From: Alistipes sp. | GTDB taxonomy: Bacteria; Bacteroidota; Bacteroidia; Bacteroidales; Rikenellaceae | Direction: 5' to 3' | DNA: 7,806 nt | Assembly: GCA_009774895.1 (NCBI GenBank) | Contig: VSOO01000062.1 | Coordinates: 1 to 7,806, forward strand | Part shown: in pieces, positions 1-6,161 of the stretch | Layout: the number at the start of each line of letters is the position of its first letter | Position numbering within the stretch: the first letter of the stretch is position 1 | Notes under the pieces: generated by a model | Seen by the model: the letters and a program-made list of their open reading frames with translations, nothing else | What the model was told of the DNA's origin: nothing | Databases searched by the model: none | Program-made: the position numbers and the translations under genes

Positions 1-112
1 CGATGACGTAGACGCCGAGCAGCAGCAGGATGATGCCTGCGGGCAGCAGCAGCCACCAGTAGCGTACGGCGCGCTTCGAATTTTCGATCAATGCGTTGAA
101 GTTCTTTTCCAT
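1..112 (-). CDS. N-terminal fragment of a small membrane protein, probably HdeD/DUF308 family
   Basis: The gene reads leftward from an ATG at 112-110 and leaves the window after 37 codons. The visible protein has a short, polar, basic N-terminal stretch (about residues 1-17) followed by a pair of tryptophans and a Leu/Ile-rich transmembrane segment from about residue 19. A short polar helix, then WWLLL, then a GI-rich helix ending LLLGVY resembles the opening of Bacteroidota HdeD-like (DUF308) proteins, which are multi-spanning inner-membrane proteins of poorly known function. This is recognition by eye from a fragment; another small membrane family is possible. No Shine-Dalgarno is visible, but the 15 bases before the ATG are A-rich. 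It lies 95 bases downstream of the HU gene on the same strand with no promoter visible between, so co-transcription with HU is possible. Confidence 0.55.
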   Translation of the reverse strand, partial: MEKNFNALIENSKRAVRYWWLLLPAGIILLLLGVYVI

Positions 113-140
113 AGATGTGATTTTTTTGATTGTTTCTGTC

Positions 141-169
141 GCATGCGGTACGGAGCGCGCGCCGCATGC
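141..169. repeat. 8-base inverted repeat between HU and the DUF308-like gene
   Basis: GCATGCGG at 141-148 is matched perfectly by CCGCATGC at 162-169, with a 13-base GC-rich loop. Read on the minus strand it follows the HU stop codon, but no T-run follows, only an A-rich stretch. It is therefore not a canonical intrinsic terminator. It could stabilise the 3' end of the HU message, act as a partial attenuator, or be a protein-binding dyad. Confidence 0.5.
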
Positions 170-181
170 ACGGGGTGTCGG

Positions 182-197
182 GTCCGCAGGTGCGGAC
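182..197. repeat. Short hairpin just after the HU stop codon
   Basis: GTCCGC (182-187) and GCGGAC (192-197) form a perfect 6-base stem with a 4-base loop. It starts 10 bases past the HU stop on the minus strand. There is no U-tract, so termination is not implied. Together with the 141-169 stem it gives two consecutive hairpins in the gap before the next gene. Confidence 0.5.
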
Positions 198-207
198 TGA
201 GACCGCG

Positions 208-483
208 CTATTGCTTGATGCTCTCGACGAAGACGCGGGCCGGCTTGAACATCGGCACCTTGTGCGCCGGCACTTTGATCGTCGTTCCCTTCGAGATGTT
301 GCGGGCGGTCTTCTCGGCGCGCTGTTTTACGACGAACGATCCGAAGCCCCGGAGAAAAACGGGTTCGCCGTCGATTACGGAACGGCGCACGCTCTCCATG
401 AATTCTTCGAGCACGGTCTGTACGACCGACTTTTCGATCCCCGCGGTCCGGGAGATTTCGTTTACGATTTCTGCTTTTGTCAT
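208..483 (-). CDS. HU-family DNA-binding protein
   Basis: This 91-residue protein has the full length of HU/IHF subunits, small dimeric nucleoid proteins that bind and bend DNA. The N-terminal helical dimerisation part (about 1-40, opening MTKAEIV) is followed by the signature LRGFGSF at 44-50 and the DNA-binding beta arm at about 53-76. The C-terminal part contains the FKPA core (79-82). At the arm tip, where many HU and IHF proteins have an intercalating proline in RNP, this protein reads RNISKG (61-66), with isoleucine in the proline position. From memory this is usual for Bacteroidota HU-like proteins, and it implies a different mode of bending. The start at 483 is the natural one because the usual HU N-terminus begins there. 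No convincing TAnnTTTG promoter was found upstream; two small dyads lie 75-102 bases before the ATG. The paralogue cannot be assigned. Confidence 0.95.
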   Translation of the reverse strand: MTKAEIVNEISRTAGIEKSVVQTVLEEFMESVRRSVIDGEPVFLRGFGSFVVKQRAEKTARNISKGTTIKVPAHKVPMFKPARVFVESIKQ

Positions 484-557
484 GGTTCCGAAATTTTGTT
501 GAGAATCAGATAACGAACCCGTTCAATGCACACTTCATGCCGCAGGGTGCGTCGCGG

Positions 558-585
558 ACGACGAATTTGCGTCGTAACCCTTACG
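558..585. repeat. Two overlapping dyads upstream of the HU gene
   Basis: ACGACG (558-563) pairs with CGTCGT (570-575) around a 6-base loop, and CGTAA (573-577) pairs with TTACG (581-585) around CCC. The two stems share bases 573-575, so they exclude one another in RNA. They sit between the porin terminator and the HU start, in the region expected to hold the HU promoter or leader. They may be an operator or a structured leader; no function can be assigned. Confidence 0.35.
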
Positions 586-592
586 CAATCAG

Positions 593-624
593 AAAAAAAG
601 CCCGCACCTCGGCGAGGTACGGGC
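593..624 (-). terminator. Intrinsic terminator of the porin gene
   Basis: Read on the minus strand, an 11-base stem (624-614 with 610-600, one T-G wobble, 3-base loop) is followed directly by seven T's (complement of A's at 599-593). It starts 24 bases beyond the porin stop codon. This is a textbook rho-independent terminator that separates porin transcription from the HU gene downstream. Confidence 0.9.
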
Positions 625-647
625 CCGTTGGCGTGCGCTCCGGCGCA

Positions 648-2006
648 TCAGAAGTTGTACTGAACCATCAGGTTCACGCGGTTTGCGTGGTTCTTGGCGT
701 TGTCCATGTTCTTGCGCGTGCCGTAGAGGTACTCGGCGGCGAGCTTGCAGCGCGGCGTCACGCGGCAGAAGATGTTGCCGAAGATGTACTGGCCGCGGCG
801 GTATTCGTTGGGCGAGTAGTAGCCGTTCTTGTGGCATACCTCGACCGTCGAGTAGCCGCCCGAGATGAATACGCGGGGCGAGAAGTTGATCTGTCCGGCA
901 ACCTGCCAGCCGTACATCGGCATCGTCTGGAGGTGGGTAGGGGAGTTCGGAATCGGCGTGAAGTCGAGGCCCTGGCCTGCCAGATCCTGGATGTAGCGCG
1001 AGATGCCCTCGCCGTAGACGCCGTTGAAGAAGAGTTCGAAGGCGCGGGCGATGGTGATGTGGCCGCTGCCCTGCACGCCCCAGCCGAACTTCGACAGCGT
1101 GTAGTTCTTCTCGATGTTGTGCATGTACATGTTGCGGAACACGGCCGATGCGCGGATGTGGTTGCGGCGCTCGGGACCCCAGGCTACTTGCAGGAATACG
1201 GGGAAGTCGGGCATGCGGGCCGGCACGGCTACCATGTTGTCGCCGTAGGTGCCGCTCACGGAGGGCATTTCAGCCGCGAAACCGAACTTCATGTGGTTGT
1301 TGGCGAACGGCACTTCGTAGCGGATCATGGTGGCGAAGTGGAGGTTGTAGGCGTTGGGACCGCGGAAGTCGATCGTGTTCGGACCGGCCAGCAGGTCGCA
1401 GAACGTGGTCACGTCGCGGCCCAGCGTGAAGCCGAGCATCGACACGTAGGCCGAGCGCAGACGGGGCACGTAGCTGTTCTCGCGTCCGCCGCGGAAGTCG
1501 CCGTCGATGAATACGACCACGCGACCCAGGGCACGCGTGTTGGTGATCGCCTTCAGGAAGACGCGCGAGGTGGTGGCGTCCATCATCAGCTTCTCGCCGT
1601 TGGCGTAGTTCGACGTCATGGGGATGTCGGCCGGTACGAAGTCGATGTTATTCACGATGCCTTCGAGGTCGTAACCCGCACGCATGTTGATGTATCCGCC
1701 CAATGCCAGCGAGAACTTGTTGTTCTTGGTCGTGAAGATGAACTGCGGCTTCTCCACCTGCTGGAAACCCGGACGGTGCGTTTCGCGGTAGTCGAGGATC
1801 GCTGCTTCGGCGGCCAGACGGTTCAGTTCGGCAGCCTCCTTTGCGGGGCAGGGGCAGTCGGAGCGCATGTCCGGCTGGTTCACGGAGATCAGGTAGACGG
1901 TGGGCGAGTATTCGTCCTCGTAACCGAATCCCCGGTTGCCCTGAGCCGCAGCGGTGGAGACGGCGAACAGAGCCAGAGTTAAAAGTCTTAATGTTTTCAT
2001 ACGCAT
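648..2006 (-). CDS. DcaP/OprP-like outer-membrane porin
   Basis: The 452-residue protein has a signal peptide with a basic start, a hydrophobic core (about 7-17) and a likely cleavage after the AAA ending at residue 21, followed by Q. After a linker of about 60 residues containing CPCP (51-54) and a short helical Ala/Leu/Glu stretch, the barrel begins near LALGGYINMRAGYD (100-113). The patterns SRVFLKA (147-153), DGDFRGG (168-174), LRSAYVSMLGFTLGRD (183-198) and AGPNTIDFRGPN (207-218) resemble DcaP-family trimeric porins and the related OprO/OprP group. The C-terminus ends in alternating residues and a terminal Phe, the outer-membrane insertion signal. Its substrate is unknown; DcaP relatives pass negatively charged small molecules. 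An in-frame ATG at 2000 would shorten the protein by two residues, and the sequence does not settle which is used. The upstream leader is A/C-rich and G-poor. An intrinsic terminator follows the gene. Confidence 0.85.
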   Translation of the reverse strand: MRMKTLRLLTLALFAVSTAAAQGNRGFGYEDEYSPTVYLISVNQPDMRSDCPCPAKEAAELNRLAAEAAILDYRETHRPGFQQVEKPQFIFTTKNNKFSLALGGYINMRAGYDLEGIVNNIDFVPADIPMTSNYANGEKLMMDATTSRVFLKAITNTRALGRVVVFIDGDFRGGRENSYVPRLRSAYVSMLGFTLGRDVTTFCDLLAGPNTIDFRGPNAYNLHFATMIRYEVPFANNHMKFGFAAEMPSVSGTYGDNMVAVPARMPDFPVFLQVAWGPERRNHIRASAVFRNMYMHNIEKNYTLSKFGWGVQGSGHITIARAFELFFNGVYGEGISRYIQDLAGQGLDFTPIPNSPTHLQTMPMYGWQVAGQINFSPRVFISGGYSTVEVCHKNGYYSPNEYRRGQYIFGNIFCRVTPRCKLAAEYLYGTRKNMDNAKNHANRVNLMVQYNF

Positions 2007-2156
2007 TTGGTTTGATTAGGTTTTGTAATAGCTTGTTTTGTGCGTTCTGTTTTGCTTTTGTTACACAGTGACTTAAATTTACCCCGGTCAGAAGCAAGGA
2101 ATATGCCAAAGAACGCCGCACGATATTTGAAATCGCGATCGTGGCGCCGCGGCGCG

Positions 2157-2182
2157 CCCGCAGGGCCTCCCAGCGGGTTTTT
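2157..2182 (+). terminator. Orphan terminator-like hairpin on the plus strand
   Basis: CCCGC (2157-2161) pairs with GCGGG (2173-2177), and GGG (2163-2165) with CCC (2169-2171), with one A-A mismatch and a 3-base loop. TTTTT follows at 2178-2182. The shape is that of an intrinsic terminator, but no plus-strand gene or clear promoter lies upstream within the window. It may end a small RNA or antisense transcript, or be chance in GC-rich DNA. Confidence 0.4.
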
Positions 2183-2211
2183 CGGGGGCGGCGGCAGCAC
2201 CGGGTCCGGGC

Positions 2212-2263
2212 CTTCGGCACGCGTCGCGGAGCCGGTGCCGTGCCCGAAGAGCCGGTGCCGAAG
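2212..2263. repeat. 9-base inverted repeat with internal direct repeats
   Basis: CTTCGGCAC at 2212-2220 is matched perfectly by GTGCCGAAG at 2255-2263 with a 34-base spacer. The spacer and right arm carry two copies of GAGCCGGTGCCG 20 bases apart (2229-2240 and 2249-2260), so several alternative foldings are possible. The element ends 25 bases before the -33 box of the plus-strand promoter, a possible place for regulator binding. Confidence 0.45.
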
Positions 2264-2288
2264 TCCGCAGACGGCACGGACGGAGCGG

Positions 2289-2320
2289 TTTGCTTCTGCA
2301 CCCGACTTTGCGTATCTTTG
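2289..2320 (+). promoter_or_regulatory. Bacteroidota-type promoter for the phosphoesterase operon
   Basis: TTTG at 2289-2292 (-33 box) and TATCTTTG at 2313-2320 (-7 box, consensus TAnnTTTG) are separated by exactly 20 bases, within the spacing known for the primary sigma factor of this phylum. Transcription should begin near 2326, leaving a leader of about 40 bases before the ATG at 2368. Confidence 0.8.
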
Positions 2321-2367
2321 TCCTCGGATACTCGCGGTTCTCACCGCACACCTAAATTAATAATACC

Positions 2368-3525
2368 ATGTTGCTCTCTATCGTCATTCTCCTGGGGCTC
2401 GGAACCGTGGCGGCCGACTTCCTCTTTTATCGCCGCCGCATGGCGGATGTCTCGCCGCGTGCGCGCCGCCTCTTCCTGATCGCGGCGCTGGCGACGGACC
2501 TGCTGCCGGTCGTGCCGATGCTTCTGCTGTTGCTGCCCCGCGAACATGCGACCCTGTGGATGGCGGTCGCCATGTGGGTCTTCTTCGTCTACCTGCTCAC
2601 GGTGCTGCCCCGACTGGCCTATTATCTTTTCCGGCTGTTCGGGCTGCGCCGCACGGCCTTTGCTGTGGCGGCCGTCGTGGCCGGAGGGCTCGTGTGGGGT
2701 GCTACGTACGGCCGCACGACCTATGACGTGCGCGAGGTGACGCTCCGTTGTCCGCGGCTGCCCCGGGGTTTCGACGGCCTGAGGATCGTGCAGTTCTCCG
2801 ACCTGCACGTGGGCACGCTCGTGCGGCGCGATGCCGAGCTGCGCCGTCTGACGGAGCGGATCAATGCGCTGCATCCCGACCTGGTGGTTTTCAGCGGCGA
2901 TCTGGTGAATCTGCACTACACCGAGCTCGACAGCACGGTCATGCGTCTTCTCTCCGCGATCGAGGCGCCGCTGGGCGTGTGGTCGAATATCGGAAACCAC
3001 GATACGGGCGTCTATGTCAGGGATACGGTCGCCTGTCCCGTCGCCGAGAACATCGAGCGCCTCATCGCCCGGCAGGTGGCGATGGGGTGGCGGGTGCCCG
3101 ACAACGAGACCGTGCTGCTCCGCCGCGGGGGCGATACGATCACACTCACGGGCATTTCGTTCGACCCGGCGCTGCGCGAACAGCGGCACGACCGCACGTT
3201 CGACGTCGATCTGTCGGCCGCGTATGCCGGGGCCCCCTCCGGAGCTTTCAACATCACGCTTTCGCACCTGCCCCAGCTTTGGGAGCCGATTACGGCGCTC
3301 GGCCGCGGCGACCTGACCCTCTCGGGCCATGTCCACGCCATGCAGATGGCCCTGAACCTGGGATGCGTGCGCATCTCCCCCGCGCGGCTGCTCTACGAGC
3401 GCTGGAGCGGGCTTTACGAGCGCGACGGACGCTACCTCTATATCAATGACGGCATCGGCTGTGTGGGCTATCCCATGCGGCTCGGTGCCTGGCCCGAAAT
3501 CACGGTAATCACACTCGTACGATGA
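2368..3525 (+). CDS. Membrane-anchored calcineurin-like metallophosphoesterase (YkuE-like)
   Basis: The 385-residue protein has about four hydrophobic helices (1-20, 34-56, 62-84, 97-113) followed by a complete two-metal phosphoesterase domain. Metal-ligand and catalytic motifs are all present: FSDLH (143-147), SGDLVN (176-181), GNHD (209-212), LSHLP (298-302) and GHVHAMQ (320-326). The C-terminal strand with PEITVITL (376-383) is typical of YkuE-type phosphodiesterases. Family members hydrolyse phosphomonoesters, phosphodiesters or lipid pyrophosphates; the substrate here cannot be told. Basic residues cluster after helix 1 (YRRR) and between helices 3 and 4 (RLFGLRR), which by the positive-inside rule puts the catalytic domain in the periplasm. 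It is the first gene after the 2289-2320 promoter, and its TGA overlaps the next start codon. An LpxH/LpxG-like lipid A role is conceivable but not supported by anything specific. Confidence 0.92.
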   Translation: MLLSIVILLGLGTVAADFLFYRRRMADVSPRARRLFLIAALATDLLPVVPMLLLLLPREHATLWMAVAMWVFFVYLLTVLPRLAYYLFRLFGLRRTAFAVAAVVAGGLVWGATYGRTTYDVREVTLRCPRLPRGFDGLRIVQFSDLHVGTLVRRDAELRRLTERINALHPDLVVFSGDLVNLHYTELDSTVMRLLSAIEAPLGVWSNIGNHDTGVYVRDTVACPVAENIERLIARQVAMGWRVPDNETVLLRRGGDTITLTGISFDPALREQRHDRTFDVDLSAAYAGAPSGAFNITLSHLPQLWEPITALGRGDLTLSGHVHAMQMALNLGCVRISPARLLYERWSGLYERDGRYLYINDGIGCVGYPMRLGAWPEITVITLVR

Positions 3526-4601
3526 AAGTTTTCGCATCCGTGGCCGTTACGGCCGACGGCGCGCTGGACGACAGTTCGGCGGCGCGCCTGCGCATATCGA
3601 GCCCCGAAGACTGGGCCGAGGTCATGCGCCTGAGGGCTGAATTCGATGCCATCCTGGTGGGGGCCGGGACGATCCGGCGCGACAATCCGCGCCTCGTGGT
3701 CGCGGACGGTGCCCTGCGTGCGGAACGCATCCGCCGGGGCCTTGCGCCCGAGCTGACGAAGGTCACCGCGACCCGCTCCGGGCGGCTCGACCCGCGGTCG
3801 GAGTTCTTCACCGCCGGCTGCGGCCGCAAGATCGTTTTCTCCGCGCGTCCCTTGCCGGAGCTCGACGGCGTGGCCGAAGTCGTCGTCGCGGAGGAGATTT
3901 CCGCGTCTTCGATCGTTACGGAACTGGAAAAAAGAGGAATCGGCTCGCTTTTTGTCGAGGGGGGAGCTGCGATGCTGCGTATGTTCTTCGCCGAAAGGAT
4001 CGTCGATACGCTGCGGCTGGCCGTGGCGCCCGACCTGCGGGTGGACGATGCGGCGGCGCCGCGGCTCGACATTGGCACCGGGTACCTCGCGGCGCCGCAC
4101 ACCGGGCGCTTCTTCGGTTCGACGTTCGTCACGACCTACGAATTGCGCCGGGGGCTGACGGCCCGCGACGAGGAGTACCTGCGGCAGGCCATCGACGAAA
4201 GCCGCAAATGCGTGCCGAGCGCCACCTCGTATCGTGTGGGTGCCGTGGTCGTTACGCGTTCCGGCGCGTGTTTCGCGGGGCATACGCACGAAACCTCGCC
4301 CACGCACCACGCCGAGCAGGAGGCCGTGAAGAAGGCGCTGGCCGCGGGGGCCGAGCTGCGGGGTGCCGCGATGTATTCGTCGATGGAGCCCTGCTCGCAG
4401 CGCAGCAGCGAGCCCGAGAGCTGCTCGGCCATGATGCTGCGGCTGGGATTCGCACGCGCGGTCTTCGCGGCGTACGAACCCGACTGCTTCGTGCAGTGCC
4501 GCGGAGCCCTCGACCTGCGGCTGGGCGGCGTCGAGGTGCGTGCCGTGCCGGCCATGGCCGGCGAGGTCCTCCGGATCAACAGCCATTTGCGGGGCGAGTA
4601 A
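3522..4601 (+). CDS. Bifunctional RibD-like pyrimidine reductase/deaminase with swapped domain order
   Basis: In this 359-residue protein the N-terminal part (about 1-205) is a RibD_C/dihydrofolate-reductase-like reductase. It shows an ADG motif near residue 11, DAILVGAGTIRRDNPRL (42-58), LFVEGGAAML (143-152) and VDTLRLAVAP (161-170). The C-terminal part (about 212-359) is a zinc cytidine-deaminase-like domain with HAE at 263-265 and PC(x9)C at 290-301, giving likely zinc ligands H263, C291, C301 and proton shuttle E265. In ordinary bacterial RibD the deaminase comes first. Here the order is reversed, and the second motif (SMEPCSQRSS, one residue longer than the usual EPC-H-GRTPPC loop) resembles fungal Rib2 DRAP deaminases. 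Likely role: reduction and deamination of the ribosylamino-pyrimidine intermediate of riboflavin synthesis, or of a related pyrimidine or purine-derived compound. The start overlaps the preceding stop as ATGA, indicating translational coupling. No other riboflavin genes are in view. Confidence 0.85.
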   Translation: MKVFASVAVTADGALDDSSAARLRISSPEDWAEVMRLRAEFDAILVGAGTIRRDNPRLVVADGALRAERIRRGLAPELTKVTATRSGRLDPRSEFFTAGCGRKIVFSARPLPELDGVAEVVVAEEISASSIVTELEKRGIGSLFVEGGAAMLRMFFAERIVDTLRLAVAPDLRVDDAAAPRLDIGTGYLAAPHTGRFFGSTFVTTYELRRGLTARDEEYLRQAIDESRKCVPSATSYRVGAVVVTRSGACFAGHTHETSPTHHAEQEAVKKALAAGAELRGAAMYSSMEPCSQRSSEPESCSAMMLRLGFARAVFAAYEPDCFVQCRGALDLRLGGVEVRAVPAMAGEVLRINSHLRGE

Positions 4602-4669
4602 ATGTGTACTTTTTGTCCTAATTTTGGTCTGAATGACTTCTCGGCAGAGGAAGCGGAGGAAAATAAATA

Positions 4670-4677
4670 TACATTTG
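4670..4677 (+). promoter_or_regulatory. Candidate -7 element for the efflux operon
   Basis: TACATTTG at 4670-4677 matches TAnnTTTG and lies 20 bases before the tolC-like ATG, within a locally A/T-rich patch. No TTTG lies 19-21 bases upstream, so the -33 part is weak or missing. A second -7-like box, TAATTTTG, is at 4619-4626, also without a partner. No terminator was seen after the preceding gene, so read-through from it is also possible. Confidence 0.4.
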
Positions 4678-4697
4678 CCGTATCATTGACTGCACAT

Positions 4698-6149
4698 ATG
4701 AAAAAAGGCATCAAAACGACTATTTCGGTCGCCGCGCTGTTCGCGGCGCTGGCCGCCTCGGCCGGAGAGGAGCGCACGTTGTCGCTGGACGATGCGTTGT
4801 CGCTCACGATGGCCAACAACCCTGCGCTGCGCGCCGTGGCCTACGAGGAGAAGGCGGCCGAGCAGGAGCGCAGGGCCGCGATCGGTCTGCGCATGCCGCA
4901 GATCGGCGTGACGGGCGCCTATGCCTACCTGGGCAAGGACATCGGGGTGGATCTGAACGAGATGAAGGGTCCTGCGGGCGATTTGGCGAACAAGATACTG
5001 GGCAGCGGCCTGGTGCCGCCGGAGCTCGTTCCGTCGATCCAGGGGCTGATCGCACCCCTCATGGGGGCCGACTGGTTCCTCAAGGTACAGGACCGCAGCC
5101 TGGGTTTCGTGGGCGGTCAGGTCACCGTACCGCTCTTTCTGGGCGGCAAGATCAATGCGGCCAACCGTGCCGCGCGCATCAACAGCAGCACGGCCCGTGC
5201 GGCGGGCGCGCAGACCCGCAACGCGCTGGTGTCGGAGCTCGTGGAGCGCTACTACGGCGTGGCGCTGGCCCGCCAGGTGGTCGCGGTGCGGCAGCAGGTG
5301 GTCGATGGCGCGCGCCGTCACCTCGAAGATGCGGTGCAGCTCGAAAAGAACGGCATGATCGCCCACAGCGAACGGCTTTACGTCGAATTCAAGATGACCG
5401 AGGCGGAGCGCGAGCTGGCCAATGCGCGCCTGCAACTGGAAACCGTGACCGATGCGCTGCGCAATACGCTCGGCGCGCAGGAGAGCGACTTCCGCCCCGT
5501 GACGTCGATGTTCGTGCTGACCCGCATCGAGGATGCGGCCTATTACAAGGAGCTGGCCGGGCGGCACAACCCGCTGCTCGAACAGGTGGAGCTCAAGCGC
5601 CGCCTGGCCGTGGAGGGGGTGCGGGTGCAGCGTGCGGACTTCATGCCGCAGATCGCGGCCATGGGCGGCGCCTCGTTCTACAACTATCAGGTTACGGGCA
5701 TCCTGCCGCGCTGGGCCGTAGGCGTAGGGGTCAGCTTCAAGATCTTCGACGGTCTGAACCGCGAGTACAAGTACTCGGCGGCCAAACAGACTGTGCGCCG
5801 CGTGGAGGCGTTGCAGACCAAGGCCGGCGAGGACATCGGCGTGCTGATCGAGCAGCTCTACAACCAGCTGGACAACTACGCTAACCAGATCGCCTCGATC
5901 GACGCCTCGATCGACTTCGCCGATGAGTACCTCAAGGCCAAGAGCACGGCGTTTCTGGAGGGCATGGCCTCGTCGTCGGACCTCATCGACCCGGAGCTCA
6001 ATCTTGCGAAGGTCCGCACGGAGCGCATGCAGGCGGCTTTCAACTACGACCTTGCGCTGGCCCGGCTGCTCGAAGCCGCGGGCATCAGCGATGAATTTTC
6101 CGGGTATGTGCGTCGTTCGGATGCGCGCCCGATTCTGTTCGACGAATAA
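4698..6149 (+). CDS. TolC-family outer-membrane efflux channel
   Basis: The 483-residue protein is the outer-membrane channel of a tripartite exporter. It has a signal peptide (MKKGIK, hydrophobic core 9-20, likely cleavage after ASA at 20-22). It then shows two OEP repeats: helical stretches at about 27-66 and 155-260, then 275-315 and 355-462, each linked through beta segments. The beta turns show VPLFLGGKI (144-152) in the first repeat and FKIFDGLN (347-354) in the second, the usual TolC-family pair. Length is in the family range. The MKK start at 4698 is preferred over an in-frame ATG at 4602, because the extra 32 residues would precede the signal peptide and cover the promoter-like region. 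It is followed after 12 bases by its adaptor gene. The transported substrate is unknown. Confidence 0.93.
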   Translation: MKKGIKTTISVAALFAALAASAGEERTLSLDDALSLTMANNPALRAVAYEEKAAEQERRAAIGLRMPQIGVTGAYAYLGKDIGVDLNEMKGPAGDLANKILGSGLVPPELVPSIQGLIAPLMGADWFLKVQDRSLGFVGGQVTVPLFLGGKINAANRAARINSSTARAAGAQTRNALVSELVERYYGVALARQVVAVRQQVVDGARRHLEDAVQLEKNGMIAHSERLYVEFKMTEAERELANARLQLETVTDALRNTLGAQESDFRPVTSMFVLTRIEDAAYYKELAGRHNPLLEQVELKRRLAVEGVRVQRADFMPQIAAMGGASFYNYQVTGILPRWAVGVGVSFKIFDGLNREYKYSAAKQTVRRVEALQTKAGEDIGVLIEQLYNQLDNYANQIASIDASIDFADEYLKAKSTAFLEGMASSSDLIDPELNLAKVRTERMQAAFNYDLALARLLEAAGISDEFSGYVRRSDARPILFDE

Positions 6150-6161
6150 AACATACTGCAT

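Larger units (their letters stand above)
2007..2367. other. Divergent intergenic region between porin and metallophosphoesterase
   Basis: I see no gene in these 361 bases. The left part (about 2007-2075), read on the minus strand, is the A/C-rich, G-poor porin leader; a weak -7-like TAAATTTA lies at 2081-2074, with no TTTG at the right distance. The middle (about 2130-2285) is extremely GC-rich and full of inverted and direct repeats. These include a hairpin with a T-run (2157-2182), a 9-base inverted repeat (2212-2263) and a 12-base direct repeat (2229-2240 and 2249-2260). The right part holds the plus-strand promoter at 2289-2320 and a leader of about 40 bases. The leader has a small hairpin (GCGGT 2334-2338 with ACCGC 2343-2347), then an A/T-rich stretch up to the ATG. 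Open frames across the middle give Arg/Pro/Gly-rich products with no recognisable fold. Confidence 0.7.

Noticed and set aside
477..1982. Long plus-strand open frame antisense to the porin (501 codons)
   Set aside because: The product is Val/His/Arg-rich with no fold or family. It arises because GC-rich codons on the minus strand lack stops on the opposite strand, and the porin on the minus strand is clearly real.
2229..2260. Possible short tandem or CRISPR-like repeat (two 12-base copies)
   Set aside because: There are only two imperfect copies in a very GC-rich stretch, with no further units, no uniform spacers and no cas genes.
2040..2480. Several overlapping open frames in the divergent intergenic region
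   Set aside because: Their products are Arg/Pro/Gly-rich with no recognisable domain. They overlap a consensus promoter and, in part, the phosphoesterase.
2368..3525. Idea that the phosphoesterase is the phosphatase step of riboflavin synthesis
   Set aside because: Its predicted periplasmic catalytic domain and calcineurin-like fold do not fit; the known bacterial enzymes for that step are cytoplasmic HAD phosphatases. Adjacency alone is not enough.
3468..4586. Minus-strand open frame antisense to the reductase/deaminase
   Set aside because: It has low-complexity Arg/Gly/His content, and both conserved domains are on the plus strand.
4602..4697. Upstream in-frame start for the TolC-like gene
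   Set aside because: It would place 32 residues ahead of an evident signal peptide and cover a promoter-like element, so the start at 4698 is preferred.
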